Assembly: GCF_001896135.2 (NCBI RefSeq)
Contig: NZ_MPOH02000003.1
Span: 1 to 64,000 of the forward strand
DNA from: Streptomyces phaeoluteigriseus
GTDB lineage: Bacteria > Actinomycetota > Actinomycetes > Streptomycetales > Streptomycetaceae
Direction: 5' to 3'
Length of the DNA: 64,000 nucleotides
The notes beneath the pieces were generated by a model. The model was given only the letters and a program-made list of their open reading frames with translations. It had not been told where the DNA came from and ran no database searches. Positions 39,771 to 49,410 of this stretch are shown here, piece by piece (the first letter of the stretch is position 1; each line of letters opens with the position of its first letter). A program made the translations under genes and the position numbers.

Positions 39771-42700
39771 GCGTGACCGAGCTTCCCTTCCCGCGGCTGC
39801 CGGAGCCGACCGAACCGGCCGTGGCAGGGGCCGCCCGAGCGGCGGCTGCCGCCGGCAGCCGCTGGCAGCCCCACCGCGCCGGCATCCTCAACGTCTGGCG
39901 CTACTACGACGAGACGTTCACGTTCCACCAGGGCCGCCTGCTGCTGCGCGGCCAGAACGGTTCGGGCAAGTCCAAGGCCCTGGAACTGCTGCTGCCGTTC
40001 CTCTTCGACGCCAGCCTCCGCCCCAACCGCCTGTCCACATTTGGCGGTTCGGAACGCACCATGCACTGGAACCTGCTGGGCGAGGGCGCTTCCGGCAAGA
40101 CCCGAGTCGGATACGTGTGGATGGAGTTCCGCCGCGTCGGCGACGACGGCACCGAACGGTGGTTCGGCTGCGGGGCGCGCCTGCAGGCGAGTGTGCACAC
40201 CAGCGCGGTACACGCCGACTACTTCACCACCGGCTCCAGGATCGCCCGTCCCGGCGGTGTCCTCCTCGTCAACGAGGCGGGACAGCCACTGACCCGGGCC
40301 GCCCTCGCCGAAGCCCTGCGCGACCGCGGCAACATCCATGTCTCGGCCACCGACTACCGCACGGCCGTACGGCGTGAACTCTTCGCGGGGATGGGAGAGC
40401 AGCGTTACGAGTCGCTGCTGTCCGCGCTGCTCCAGCTGCGTCAGCCCAAACTGTCGGAGCGGCTCGACCCTTCCCTGCTCTCCACCCTGCTGTCCCGTGC
40501 CCTGCCCCCGCTGGGCGAGGGGGAGATCGCCGAACTCGCCGAGGGCTTCGAACGGCTCGACCGGCAGCGCGAACACCTCAAGCGGCTCGACGACGAGGTG
40601 ACGGCCGCCGAGACCGTCGCGTCCCGGCAGCGTGCCTACGCGCGGCGGGTCCTGCGGGCGAGTTCCGCCGCGCTCATCTCGGCCACGACCGAGATGGACA
40701 ACCTCACACGCGTCGCCCGCCAGAGCGCCGAGGACCTCGAACAGGCTCTGGCGGAACGCCGGTCGGCCCGGGCCCGGCGCGAGGAACAGGAGCTGCGCGC
40801 GCATGGGCTGGACGAGACCGTCGAGGGCCTGCGCGAGAGTGACGCGTACCAGCAGGGCGAGGAACTCGACCGGCTCCGCCGCCGCACCGAAGACGTGGCA
40901 GCTACCGCCGAAAGGCAGCGAGCCGCTGCCCAGGCCGCTCAGGCCCGGTCGGAGGAGGAACAGCAGCACGCCGACGAGGCGGCGGACCAGGCCCGCACAC
41001 TCGGCGAGCACGCGCGCGAAGCCACCGGGGTAGCACACAGGGCGGCCCGGGCGGCAGGGCTGGAGTCCATCCACCACGAGGTGAGGACGGTCCTCGAGGC
41101 GGTTCCTACGGTGGCCCTTCCCCACAGCTCGGGACGCGACCAGGGCGGCAGCCTGCGCACGACGGGCGAGAACGGCGCGCGACAAGCTCGTCGGCTGCTG
41201 CGCGGCGCGGACACCGCCCGACGGCAGCAGATCACCCTCGTCACCGAGGCAATCGACGAGCATGATCGCGCCGTAAGCGACCGAGGCGCCGCCGAGGAAC
41301 TGCTGGACGGGGCCCGCACCCGTCTCGCAGAGGCGATTGCCCGGCGGGACGAGGCGTCCGCCGCCTGGGACGACGCCCTTGCCGCACAGGCGGAACGCCT
41401 GCTCGCCTGGGCCGAGGAATGCACGGAACTGCGCATCACCGACCTCGACGAACTGGCTGCCGCCGCGGCGGCGGAGGCCGAGGTGACGGCCCTGACCGAA
41501 GCCGCCGCGCGCCCTCTGGAACTGGAGATCGCCACGGCGGAGGCCACCACTCGAGCCGCACGTCAGGGCCTGCGGGACGAGCGGAACCGGCTGGAGGAGG
41601 AGCTACGACGGCTGAGCGGTGAAACCGACCTGCCGCCCGTTCCCCCGTCCACCCGCACCGCCGTCCGTACGGCGACGGCGGGAGCACCCCTGTGGCGAGT
41701 GGTCGCCTTCCGGGAAGGCGTCCCGCTACCCGTCCAGTCCGCGGTGGAGGCTGCACTGGAGGCGTCGGGTCTCCTGGACGCCTGGGTCAGTCCCTACGAC
41801 GGACTCACGCTGCCGGGTCATGACACCCGCGCCGAGGCCGCCCTGGCCGCGACCGCCCCAGGGCCCAGCCTGCTGGAGGTGCTCAGGCCCGAGGAGGACA
41901 TCCCCGTACCATCCGACACCGTGACCCGCATCCTCGCAGGCATCGCCTACGGCCCCACCCTGCCGGGCGGGCACCCCGCGGCCGTCTCAGCCGACGGCGC
42001 CTGGCGTCTCGCGCTCGCCACCGGGACATGGAGCAAGCCGGAACCGGCCCACATCGGCGCCCTGGCACGTCAGCGTGCCCGGCAGCGCATGATCGGCGAA
42101 CTGACCGACCGCATCGGCGAGACGAACGCCTCCCTCGCCGCACTCGACGACCGACTGCGCGGCCTCGCCGCTCGCCGCGCCCGGCTGGACGCCGACCGCG
42201 CCGCCCGCCCCGACCACCGGGAACTCGACGCCCGGCGGCGTGACCGGGACCGCGCGGAGGACACCGTGGCGGCTCGGGACGACGCCGTGCGTGACGTCGC
42301 CGGACGCCTGGCGCGGTGCGAGAGGGAAGTGGCGGGCGCTCTGCGCACGCTCGACCGCCGGGCCGCCGAACACGGACTGCCCACCGACCGCGCCAGGTTG
42401 CGTGCGCTCTCCGACGCCATCGACAGGTTCCGGGACACGGCCGAGATCTGGGTGGACGCCCGGCTCGCCGCTACCGCCGCCGCCGACCGGGCCCGCCAGC
42501 GGGCCGCGCAGGCAGACCGATCGCGCCGGACCGCCGAGGAACGCGCCGAGGACGCGGCCGCCGCCGAAGCGGAGGCAACGGGGCTCAGAGCGCGCCTGGA
42601 AGCAGTGGAAGCCACCATCGGCGCGGACTACCGGCAGATCGTCGCACGCGTCGCCGAGGCGCGCGCCGAGCTGCGTCGCTGCCGTAAGGAGGCCGGCAGG

Positions 42701-43906
42701 GCCGCCGAACTCCTGCTGCGTCTGGAAGGACAGGTCGGAAAACTGCGGGCCACCAGCGGTCAGGACGCCGAACGACGGGAACAGGCCGTCGCGACCCGGG
42801 ACGCGGCGGCGCACCGGTTCCGGCACCTGTGCCTGGCCGGGCTGGCCGAGGACGCCGGCATCACACCGGCACTCGACGCCGGGGACGGCACCAAGGCCAC
42901 CCTGGAGGCCGCCCGCGCCACGGCGGCGAAGTGGCAGGACATCCCGCACGCCCCACGAAACCTGGGCGACGCCGCGACCCGCCTGTCCGAAGCGGTCCAC
43001 GAGGCCCGCCGGCGCCTCGGCGCCCGTGCCGACCTGGACCTGGAACCGGACGACGACATCCAGCTCTTCACCGCCACCCTGGACGGCGTACGTGTGGGGG
43101 CGACGGGCCTGCTCAACACGCTCACCCAGGAACGGGACCACAGCCGCAACGACATCACGGCCGCCGAGCAGCGCCTCTTCGACCAGATCCTCACCGGCGA
43201 CATCCGCCGCCACCTCGCGGCCCGCATCCGCCAGGCCGGCGAACTCGTCGACCGTATGAACCGGCACCTGGAGCGGGTCCGCACCGCCTCCAACGTCGCC
43301 GTCCAACTCGTCTGGGACGTCCGCCCGGACCTCCCGGACAGCACCCGCACCGCCCGTCAGCTGCTGCTCAAGGACCCCGGCCGGGTCACCGAGAGCGACC
43401 GGGAGGCCCTGTACGTCTTCTTCCGCGCCCGCATCGAGGAGGCCAAGAGCAACGAGACGGCCGCGAGCTGGGAGGAACAACTCGGTGAGGTGCTCGACTA
43501 CACCGCCTGGCACCGCTTCACCGTCCGCCTCGACCGGGCGAACGGGACCGGCTGGCAGCCGCTGACCCAGAAGCTTCACGGCGCGCTCTCCGGCGGCGAG
43601 AAGGCCATCGCACTGCACCTGCCCCTCTTCGCCGCCGTCGCCGCCCACTACGAGGCCGTGCCCCTGGCACCCCGGCCGATCCTGCTGGACGAGGTCTTCG
43701 TCGGTGTCGACACGGTCAATCGGGGACAGGTCTTCGCGCTGCTCACCGCACTCGACCTGGATCTCATGGTCACCTCCGACCACGAATGGTGCACCTACGG
43801 CGAGTTGCCCGGCATCGCCGTCCACCAACTCCTCACCGGCGGGGACGACGACGCGGTCACCAGCGCCCGCTTCGTCTGGAACGGCAGCGACCTGGAGGTG
43901 GGATGA
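39767..43906 (+). CDS. jetC: Wadjet (type II) SMC-like ATPase JetC, TIGR02680 family
   Basis: A 1379-residue MukB/SMC-like motor. N-terminal ATPase half: GQNGSGKS Walker A (residues 62-69) after WRYYDETFTFHQGRLLLRG. A long coiled coil follows, rich in Glu, Arg and Ala (residues ~250-600). A hinge-like region at ~620-740 includes APLWRVVAFREGVPLPVQSAVEAAL. The second coiled coil spans ~760-1150. C-terminal half: LHGALSGGEKAIALHLPLFAA (ABC signature, ~1270) and PRPILLDEVFVGVD (Walker B, ~1303). All ATPase motifs are intact. GTG 39767 has aaggaga six bases upstream. Both ends overlap neighbours (GTGA, ATGA). JetABC extrudes DNA loops and JetD cuts. Confidence 0.92.
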   Translation: MSVTELPFPRLPEPTEPAVAGAARAAAAAGSRWQPHRAGILNVWRYYDETFTFHQGRLLLRGQNGSGKSKALELLLPFLFDASLRPNRLSTFGGSERTMHWNLLGEGASGKTRVGYVWMEFRRVGDDGTERWFGCGARLQASVHTSAVHADYFTTGSRIARPGGVLLVNEAGQPLTRAALAEALRDRGNIHVSATDYRTAVRRELFAGMGEQRYESLLSALLQLRQPKLSERLDPSLLSTLLSRALPPLGEGEIAELAEGFERLDRQREHLKRLDDEVTAAETVASRQRAYARRVLRASSAALISATTEMDNLTRVARQSAEDLEQALAERRSARARREEQELRAHGLDETVEGLRESDAYQQGEELDRLRRRTEDVAATAERQRAAAQAAQARSEEEQQHADEAADQARTLGEHAREATGVAHRAARAAGLESIHHEVRTVLEAVPTVALPHSSGRDQGGSLRTTGENGARQARRLLRGADTARRQQITLVTEAIDEHDRAVSDRGAAEELLDGARTRLAEAIARRDEASAAWDDALAAQAERLLAWAEECTELRITDLDELAAAAAAEAEVTALTEAAARPLELEIATAEATTRAARQGLRDERNRLEEELRRLSGETDLPPVPPSTRTAVRTATAGAPLWRVVAFREGVPLPVQSAVEAALEASGLLDAWVSPYDGLTLPGHDTRAEAALAATAPGPSLLEVLRPEEDIPVPSDTVTRILAGIAYGPTLPGGHPAAVSADGAWRLALATGTWSKPEPAHIGALARQRARQRMIGELTDRIGETNASLAALDDRLRGLAARRARLDADRAARPDHRELDARRRDRDRAEDTVAARDDAVRDVAGRLARCEREVAGALRTLDRRAAEHGLPTDRARLRALSDAIDRFRDTAEIWVDARLAATAAADRARQRAAQADRSRRTAEERAEDAAAAEAEATGLRARLEAVEATIGADYRQIVARVAEARAELRRCRKEAGRAAELLLRLEGQVGKLRATSGQDAERREQAVATRDAAAHRFRHLCLAGLAEDAGITPALDAGDGTKATLEAARATAAKWQDIPHAPRNLGDAATRLSEAVHEARRRLGARADLDLEPDDDIQLFTATLDGVRVGATGLLNTLTQERDHSRNDITAAEQRLFDQILTGDIRRHLAARIRQAGELVDRMNRHLERVRTASNVAVQLVWDVRPDLPDSTRTARQLLLKDPGRVTESDREALYVFFRARIEEAKSNETAASWEEQLGEVLDYTAWHRFTVRLDRANGTGWQPLTQKLHGALSGGEKAIALHLPLFAAVAAHYEAVPLAPRPILLDEVFVGVDTVNRGQVFALLTALDLDLMVTSDHEWCTYGELPGIAVHQLLTGGDDDAVTSARFVWNGSDLEVG

Positions 43907-45195
43907 CCAGCACCGAAGCGACGATCCCCACGGAACCGGCCTCGGGCGACGCCACCCTGCGCCGCCCCGAACTCCGCCCCCTGTGGGACACGCTCCACAG
44001 CCGCCTCTCCTCGGGCCGCCCCGTCACACGGGTGCGCCTCGGACCGCTCGACGACACCCAGCGCGAGGCGCTCGCCGACCTCCTCGGCCTCGACCGCCTG
44101 CCGGACGCACGTCCCTCCGTCGCACTGACCCGCCTGGAAGACGCCGTCACGGAACTCTCCGGCCGCACAGTACGGGAAGTCGTCACCGAGCTCGTCGGCC
44201 CGCTCGGCGACAGAGCCGGCGAGCGGCGCCGCCAGAAGGACGAACGGGCCGAGCTGTGGACCTGGCTGACCGAGCACGAGACGGTGAGGGCCCAGCCGGT
44301 GCTCTCCCACTGGGCCGCCACCTGCCGGGCAGCCGGCGTGGTCGCCGGCTCGGCGGAGCACACCCGTACGCTGCTCACAGACGCGCTCAAGGTGCTCGCC
44401 GAACTGCCCGGCCAGGCAGAACCCCTACCCGTCTTCACCGCCCGGGTCCTGAGCGGCCAAGCGCACGCACTCGACGACGGCACACCCCTGTCCGCACTCG
44501 TCCTGCGCGCCCTGGCAACCCTGTACGACACCGATCCTCCGCAGTCCGCCGCGCAACGGCGTGCCCTGTGGACCCGCGCGGGTGTCGCCGACGACGAGCT
44601 GTCAGCCACCGTCCTCGTCGGCGGACTGCGCCCAGCCGGCGACGGCCTGCTCGCCCGGGTGGCCACAGCGTGCACAGAGGCCGGTCAGGCCACCAGTCTG
44701 ACCCTCGCCCACGTCCGGTACCCGGGCCAGTTCATCCTTTCCGAGGCCCCAGAACCCGTCGTCCACGTCGTGGAGAACCCCAGCATCCTGGCGCTGGCCC
44801 TACGCCGCTTCGGTCCCCGCTGCCCGCCGCTCGTCTGTACGTCCGGCTGGCCCAACAGCGCCGCGATCCAGCTCCTGCGCATGCTCGCGGACCACGGCGC
44901 GGATCTTCGCTACCACGGCGACTTCGACGGCGAGGGCCTCCGCATCGCCGCGTACGTCCTGGACAAGACGTCGGCGCGCCCTTGGCGCATGACGGCAGCG
45001 GACTATCGTGCTGCGGTCGCCCGCAACCCGCGCGGTCCTCAGCCCGGGCGCATCACCGAAGCACCCTGGGACCCTGAGCTGGCCCAGATCATGGCAGGGC
45101 ACGGTACCGCCGTGGTCGAGGAACTAGTGGCTGACGTGTTGTTGAAAGACCTCGCTGGTGTGGCTCAGCACAGGTGTCCCCCTGGCCGGCCGTGA
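43903..45195 (+). CDS. jetD: Wadjet (type II) nuclease subunit JetD, TIGR02679 family (DUF2399 Toprim)
   Basis: A 430-residue topoisomerase VI-like subunit that cleaves small circular DNA held by the JetABC motor. The N-terminal part (residues ~15-250) is helical and arm-like. The Toprim core: VVHVVENPSILALALRRFG with the metal-binding Glu (~residue 290), LVCTSGWPNSAAIQLLRML, and ADLRYHGDFDGEGLRIAAYVL with the DxD pair (~residue 342). All key acids are present. ATG 43903 overlaps the jetC stop (ATGA). It ends the operon; no obvious terminator follows. Confidence 0.9.
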   Translation: MTSTEATIPTEPASGDATLRRPELRPLWDTLHSRLSSGRPVTRVRLGPLDDTQREALADLLGLDRLPDARPSVALTRLEDAVTELSGRTVREVVTELVGPLGDRAGERRRQKDERAELWTWLTEHETVRAQPVLSHWAATCRAAGVVAGSAEHTRTLLTDALKVLAELPGQAEPLPVFTARVLSGQAHALDDGTPLSALVLRALATLYDTDPPQSAAQRRALWTRAGVADDELSATVLVGGLRPAGDGLLARVATACTEAGQATSLTLAHVRYPGQFILSEAPEPVVHVVENPSILALALRRFGPRCPPLVCTSGWPNSAAIQLLRMLADHGADLRYHGDFDGEGLRIAAYVLDKTSARPWRMTAADYRAAVARNPRGPQPGRITEAPWDPELAQIMAGHGTAVVEELVADVLLKDLAGVAQHRCPPGRP

Positions 45196-45416
45196 GGGCA
45201 CCTTGCTTCCCCGCGGTTCTCGTGCGCGATCGGGCACGGCGGGGTTACGGCCCTGGGATGGAGTGCACGCATCCTTCGTAGGCTGTCGCCGGATGAGGTC
45301 GCCCGCAAGCTAGAGGACGGAACCCGGGGTGCGGACAGAGTCGTCTTCCTCATCTATCTAACTTCGCGGTACACACCCAATACGGAAGGCTGACAGAACG
45401 AGCAAGGGGGAATCTG

Positions 45417-46019
45417 GTGAGGTTCACCGGCCTATCGGACGACCTCGACCGTCCTGCGGTCGACGCGTTCCTGTCGGCCGTCGACACGACGATGAACAGC
45501 AACACCCTGCTGCTCAAGGTCTCCACCGACGTGCCAATCACCGCGGGAAACCGGCAGCAGGTCCTCCACGCCTACCTACGCAGCAGTCTCTTCGAAGAGA
45601 TGATGCTCGCCGCGGACCGTGATCGCGACTGGTGCAACCTGTCTGACTTCGACGGGCATCACAACGAGCGCCCCCTCCTTCGCGACGGATTTCTTGCGGC
45701 GACCAGCTCACTCAGCTACGCAGGCTTTCGTGCGCGACTGCGTTGGATGCTCTGCGAGGCATTTAGCCCATACATGACCCACTACACCGACGCGGACGCC
45801 GAACGGCTGGCTCACGATTTCACTCAAGAGCTGTTCAGCCAGGATGGCTCCACGTGGATGGTCGCTTCGGTCGAACCAGACTTCTTGCGCCCGTCCGGCT
45901 ATTTCAATGGCGAAGAGCCTGTGCGGCCCGTGTATTTCGATGGCAGCGACTCTGATACGGCGACTTTCATCCATCGCGACCGCACCTGCTACCTGCTCCT
46001 CACCAACGGCAGCCCTTGA
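45417..46019 (+). CDS. Hypothetical protein downstream of the Wadjet operon
   Basis: A 200-residue protein. GTG 45417 has aaggggga five to six bases upstream, so it is probably translated. Sequence: MRFTGLSDDLDRPAVDAFLSAVDTTMNSNTLLLKVSTDVP, a polar middle (MMLAADRDRDWCNLSDFDGHHNERPLL), FRARLRWMLCEAFSPYMTHYTDADAERLAHDFTQELF and a beta-rich end. No signal peptide, membrane segment or motif I know. It lies 221 bp after jetD in the same direction, with slightly lower GC. It could be defence-linked by position only. Confidence 0.6.
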   Translation: MRFTGLSDDLDRPAVDAFLSAVDTTMNSNTLLLKVSTDVPITAGNRQQVLHAYLRSSLFEEMMLAADRDRDWCNLSDFDGHHNERPLLRDGFLAATSSLSYAGFRARLRWMLCEAFSPYMTHYTDADAERLAHDFTQELFSQDGSTWMVASVEPDFLRPSGYFNGEEPVRPVYFDGSDSDTATFIHRDRTCYLLLTNGSP

Positions 46020-46639
46020 GTGACCCACACGGCTGGTCTGGAGACTTTCGGCTGAAGCTGCCGTGGAGCCAAAGGTTGGGGCCCGTAAGCTTGCGGCGAC
46101 TCGGGCGGTCTGTTGACCTGCCCGCAATGGCCCGATGTGGGCCCCCATCTTAGAGGCTCGCCCCATGGTGGCTGCTTAAAGTCCAAACCCGGGAGGTCGC
46201 CCGTGAGCGGCCGGGGTTCGGTGATCTCGTCCAGGACGTTGCGGTGCTCAGGTCGAGCAGGGAGACGGCGTTACCGAAGACTCGCTGGATGTGTTCCCGC
46301 AGCAGGGAGAGGGGGTAGATGCCGGCGCCGGTACCGACGGCGAAGGAGTCCGTCTTCGGCATGGTCGGCCTGATCGCTCCAGGAGGAGGGGTGAGGTTGT
46401 CGATCCTCTTGCCGTTTTGGTCCCTGGTGTTCAGGCGGCTGCGCTCATGGGCGACGCGTTCCTCGATGGCGTTGAGCGATGACCGGTCGGCGTTCATCTT
46501 CGCCAGGATTTCCAGCGCGTGCTTGTTCGTCGCTGTAGACCGCGCCCATCCAGGGACACAGACATGATCGGCCGGTCAGTTCCCGGGTCCACGAGAACGG
46601 TGCTGGCGTGGATCACCTGGCCGATCTGCAGCAAGCCCG
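46020..46639. other. Debris region including a duplicated fragment of the APH gene
   Basis: The stretch 46190-46250 (cgcccgtgagcggccggggt, then cggtgatctcgtccagg and tgcggtgctc) matches 21860-21908 inside the APH-like gene with few differences. A minus-strand frame (46150-46497, with SLNAIEERVAHERSRLNTRDQNGKRIDNL) is open but not recognised; it has some protein character near 46290-46480 and may be a fragment of an unknown gene. Confidence 0.5.
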
Positions 46640-47330
46640 GTGCAGCTGGTGATCGACGCCTTGAACGAATCGGTTCTACGGTCTCTGCGGCAGCACGAAC
46701 TGGTCTCGCTGGTCACCAAGATGAGCCGGTACGAACACCTTCGCGTCGTCTTCACCCTGCGGTCGCACTACCGGCCGGAAGTAGTGCTGGATGCCCTGAG
46801 TATCCCCGAGATCGTGCGGAGGGCTTCGAGCGCCTTGAGTACGACGCGCTCAAAGCGGTACACCGACTATTACGAGCTCGAACCCCCGGCCGCGTCCCCC
46901 GTGCAGGAGGGATTCGACAACTCGCTCTTCCTTCGGTTGCTGTGCCAAGCACTGAAGGACGAAGGTCAGCTCTCGATCGGCCAGGCGGCCCTGGGTATCG
47001 ACGACCTCGTCAAGCTGCTGCTGGCCGCAACCAAGAGCCGGATCAGCCACCAACGGCTCCGGTGGCGGACGAGATCGTTCATCGTGCCATGAGCGCTATG
47101 GCGAAGGCGCTCGGCACTGCCCCATGTCCATGGCTCGACCGCGCGAGGGTCAACGCGCTCATGCGGACATCTGGCCATGCCACAACACCGAAGCGTCTCT
47201 GCTTGAAGCGCTGGTTGCTGAAGGCCTCGGCCAAAGCACTGACCCGGATGCCGCCGGCTACAGCCGGAACGTAGGCGCAATCGCGTTCGAGCGCCTCGGC
47301 CAGCATCTGCTCATCGTGAAGCCATAGCTG
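46640..47330 (+). pseudogene. Remnant of a STAND/NACHT-type ATPase gene
   Basis: The open part 46640-47092 reads MQLVIDALNES (Walker B-like; cf. VIDALNE in STAND NTPases), then MSRYEHLRVVFTLRSHYRPEVVLDAL (sensor-like strand), and GFDNSLFLRLLCQALKDEG (as in the NACHT region after the ATPase core). In another frame (47124-47327), LLEALVAEGLGQSTDPDAAG and VGAIAFERLGQHLLIVKP continue in the style of the winged-helix part of these proteins. There is no N-terminal P-loop and no C-terminal sensor, and a frameshift lies near 47100. STAND ATPases include many phage-defence proteins (for example Avs and bNACHT), so this may be a dead defence gene. Confidence 0.5.
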
Positions 47331-47488
47331 CTCTCACCACGACGGATAAGGCCCGTGAAGAGCTCGCGGGGCAGCCTACGGCAGTTCCTGGCGCTCGATC
47401 CCGAGCGCCAGGTAGTGGGTGACCAGGCGGTGAGCAGGGGCGGGTTCGACGGGTCCGTCAACAGCGATCAGCGGGGGCAGTGCGGGCA
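47331..47488. other. Short unassigned stretch
   Basis: Contains tggcgctcgatcccgagcgcca (two 10-base arms, 47390-47411), an inverted repeat with a two-base centre. No gene is supported. Confidence 0.3.
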
Positions 47489-47893
47489 TCACCATAGATC
47501 CCTCAACTCGGTAAGCAAACCGGCCTGTTTGCCGACTGTGGGCACGCTGAGTCCGGCGGCCGCGCTCTCGGCAGGCCGGGGCAGCGGGGACCAGGCAAGG
47601 TCTCGCAGGACACCGGCTCCATCGGCTGTCGGGCAGGTCGGGCCCAGTCGTGGCCGACCAGAGCCTTGGTGAGCGCGGGGTCGTGATCGGAGACGATCAG
47701 CGGAACCCCAGGCGTAGAGCGTCGACGACCAGCCGGATTCCTTGGTCACCCCGAGCCTGCGGGCGACCACGGCCGCCTCGGAAGCGGCGTACACGTTCCG
47801 AAGCACGGATTCGGGCAGCGGGCCGGACCATACGTGCAGCTGGACGTGCGACAGCGCCGCCCACTTCCTCAGGAGGGCGTGAGTGTCTGGCAA
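47489..47893 (-). pseudogene. Glycosyltransferase-like remnant with frameshifts
   Basis: LLRKWAALSHVQLHVWSGPLPESVLRNVYAASEAAVVARRLGVTKESG (codons from ~47890) resembles the nucleotide-sugar-binding half of GT-B glycosyltransferases (a Glu-Ser-Gly loop). The expected next part, LVVDALRLG and then VSDHDPALTKALVGHDWARPAR, is read in other frames at 47640-47740. So at least one indel disrupts it, and no N-terminal half is found. Low confidence without a search. Confidence 0.4.
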
Positions 47894-47917
47894 TGGCGAC
47901 GCTCTCGGGAATGGAGG

Positions 47918-48724
47918 CTACCCGTGCTGCACAATCCGTGACATTTCTGCACGCCATAGCTCCCCTTGCCACCCGTCGGCCACGAAAGGGCGGACCCACC
48001 GCGTCATCCACCGTTCATGATGAGCGGCAGCAGCGCGGGTCTGATCCCAGCACGACGGATCATTCACCCACGAAAGTATCGTCAAGCCGTCCCGCTCACG
48101 ACGGCGGACTGTGGGCGGAGTAGGCGCATGAGCCAACGCGCGCTCCTCTTCACTGGCTTGAGGGTCGAAGATATCGACGACGGCGTGCAGAGGGCGATGC
48201 ACGGCTGGTGGTTTGCGGTCGTTGAAGAAGAGAGGACCGAAAGGGGCAGCGGATGCGTGCGACACGCGGATCTCGGGCCGAGCACGCTTCAGTGCGCACA
48301 CAAGGTCGATGATGTCGTCGAGAGACCGCTCCTTCATATCAGCGAGAGTGGTTGAAGAAGCACCTGCTTTCACCTCGAGGAAGTCTTTTCTTTGATCGAA
48401 CGTGAAGAATGCCTCGCTCTCCATTGTGTACACGGCTTCACGTGCACCTCCTTGCGTCAGTGTGAAGGTTCCATGGGCTCCTGCCGTCACCTTCTGGAGG
48501 TCTTCGAGCGTTCGCATCGGTGAGAAGGTGGTCCTGTCTTGCCGCTCGTGCATATCCCAGAAACTGTGACCTACATACTCCAATCTCGGCCACCAGTTAG
48601 TTTTCGCCAACTGCTCCAACAGTTCACTCACGTACACGGATGCCTGATATTGCGAGGCGCTTTTCTCCCAGTACGTCGTCAACTTCCATTCGAGACCCGA
48701 TAATTCATAGTCCATATCGGTCAT
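47918..48724 (-). CDS. Hypothetical protein
   Basis: A 268-residue intact reading with moderate GC. It begins MTDMDYELSGLEWKLTTYWEKSASQYQASVYVSELLEQLAK and has RTLEDLQKVTAGAHGTFTLTQGGAREAVYTMESEAFFTFDQRKDFLEVKAG and RSLDDIIDLVCALKRARPEIRVSHASAAPFGPLFFNDRKPP. The Trp/Arg-rich end includes GWQGELWRAEM. No membrane segment or signal peptide. The fold style recalls immunity-type cytoplasmic proteins, but that is only an impression. ATG 48724 or 48715 could be the start. It sits between a glycosyltransferase remnant and a methylase fragment. Confidence 0.6.
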   Translation of the reverse strand: MTDMDYELSGLEWKLTTYWEKSASQYQASVYVSELLEQLAKTNWWPRLEYVGHSFWDMHERQDRTTFSPMRTLEDLQKVTAGAHGTFTLTQGGAREAVYTMESEAFFTFDQRKDFLEVKAGASSTTLADMKERSLDDIIDLVCALKRARPEIRVSHASAAPFGPLFFNDRKPPAVHRPLHAVVDIFDPQASEEERALAHAPTPPTVRRRERDGLTILSWVNDPSCWDQTRAAAAHHERWMTRWVRPFVADGWQGELWRAEMSRIVQHG

Positions 48725-48782
48725 CGTATCAGCGTCGCCTCGTCGACGGCTGCCCAGGTGAACTCGCTTTGATGGAATATGA

Positions 48783-49410
48783 TCAGGCAGCTAGCCCCGA
48801 TCTTTCCTGACGGGCCGCCGACAGAGTCGGTGGTCCGTTTCGCTCGCGATAGCCGATGTTGGGCAGGCCGAGGGCCCGAGTCGCGCCAGGCTTCGGTGGT
48901 GGAGGTCGCCGGCAGGAACATTGCCCGCCTCGCGCCTGCTGGTGACCGCGGTGGTGTGGTGGGTGACGCTGACCTGTCGGAAGGACAGATCCTTTGCTGC
49001 GGCTGTCCGGCTGTAGGCCGTCGGCTTTGAATGCCTCAGGCTGCGGGACAGTTCGTCGAGAGCCGCCTCGCTGATTGTGCGGCGTTCGAGTCGACGGGCG
49101 TCCCCGTCCTGATAGAAGCCGCGGAGGTCGATGAACAGCACCTTGCGTCGACGTTTGGAGAAGACCAGCGCGTACAGCCGCACTCCGGTGCTGGTGCTGA
49201 GCCCTTCGGGCAATGCGACCACTGCGTCCAGGAGACCCTGGTCGAGCAGCCATGCACGGATAGCGCTTCCGCCCGCGTCGTACAGCGGTCCGGTGGTGGT
49301 GAACATGATGCCGCGGCCGCCGCCATCCGCCGGATCCCGAAGCTTGCTGACCAGGATCTGGGCGAACAGGAGAGAGGCGTTGTCGGGCTGTGGAAGCCCG
49401 GGGCTCAGGA
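48783..49410 (-). pseudogene. N6-adenine DNA methylase fragment (HsdM-like)
   Basis: SLLFAQILVSKLRDPADGGG (around 49320-49380, one frame) leads to MFTTTGPLYDAGGSAIRAWLLDQGLLDAVVALPEGLSTSTGVRLYALVFSKRRRKVLFIDLRGFYQDG (49306-49100). This is the region after the NPPY motif in type I and BREX/DISARM-like N6 methylases (LLDAVVALPEGL...TG...LYALVFSK). The catalytic NPPY part is absent, cut by the IS630 fragment on the right. After ~49000 the reading degrades. It is the fossil of a restriction-modification or phage-defence methylase. Confidence 0.65.

Noticed and set aside
40939..43828. Long minus-strand frames (203 to 613 codons) over jetC
   Set aside because: Antisense shadows typical of high-GC third positions. 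JetC motifs on the plus strand are unambiguous.
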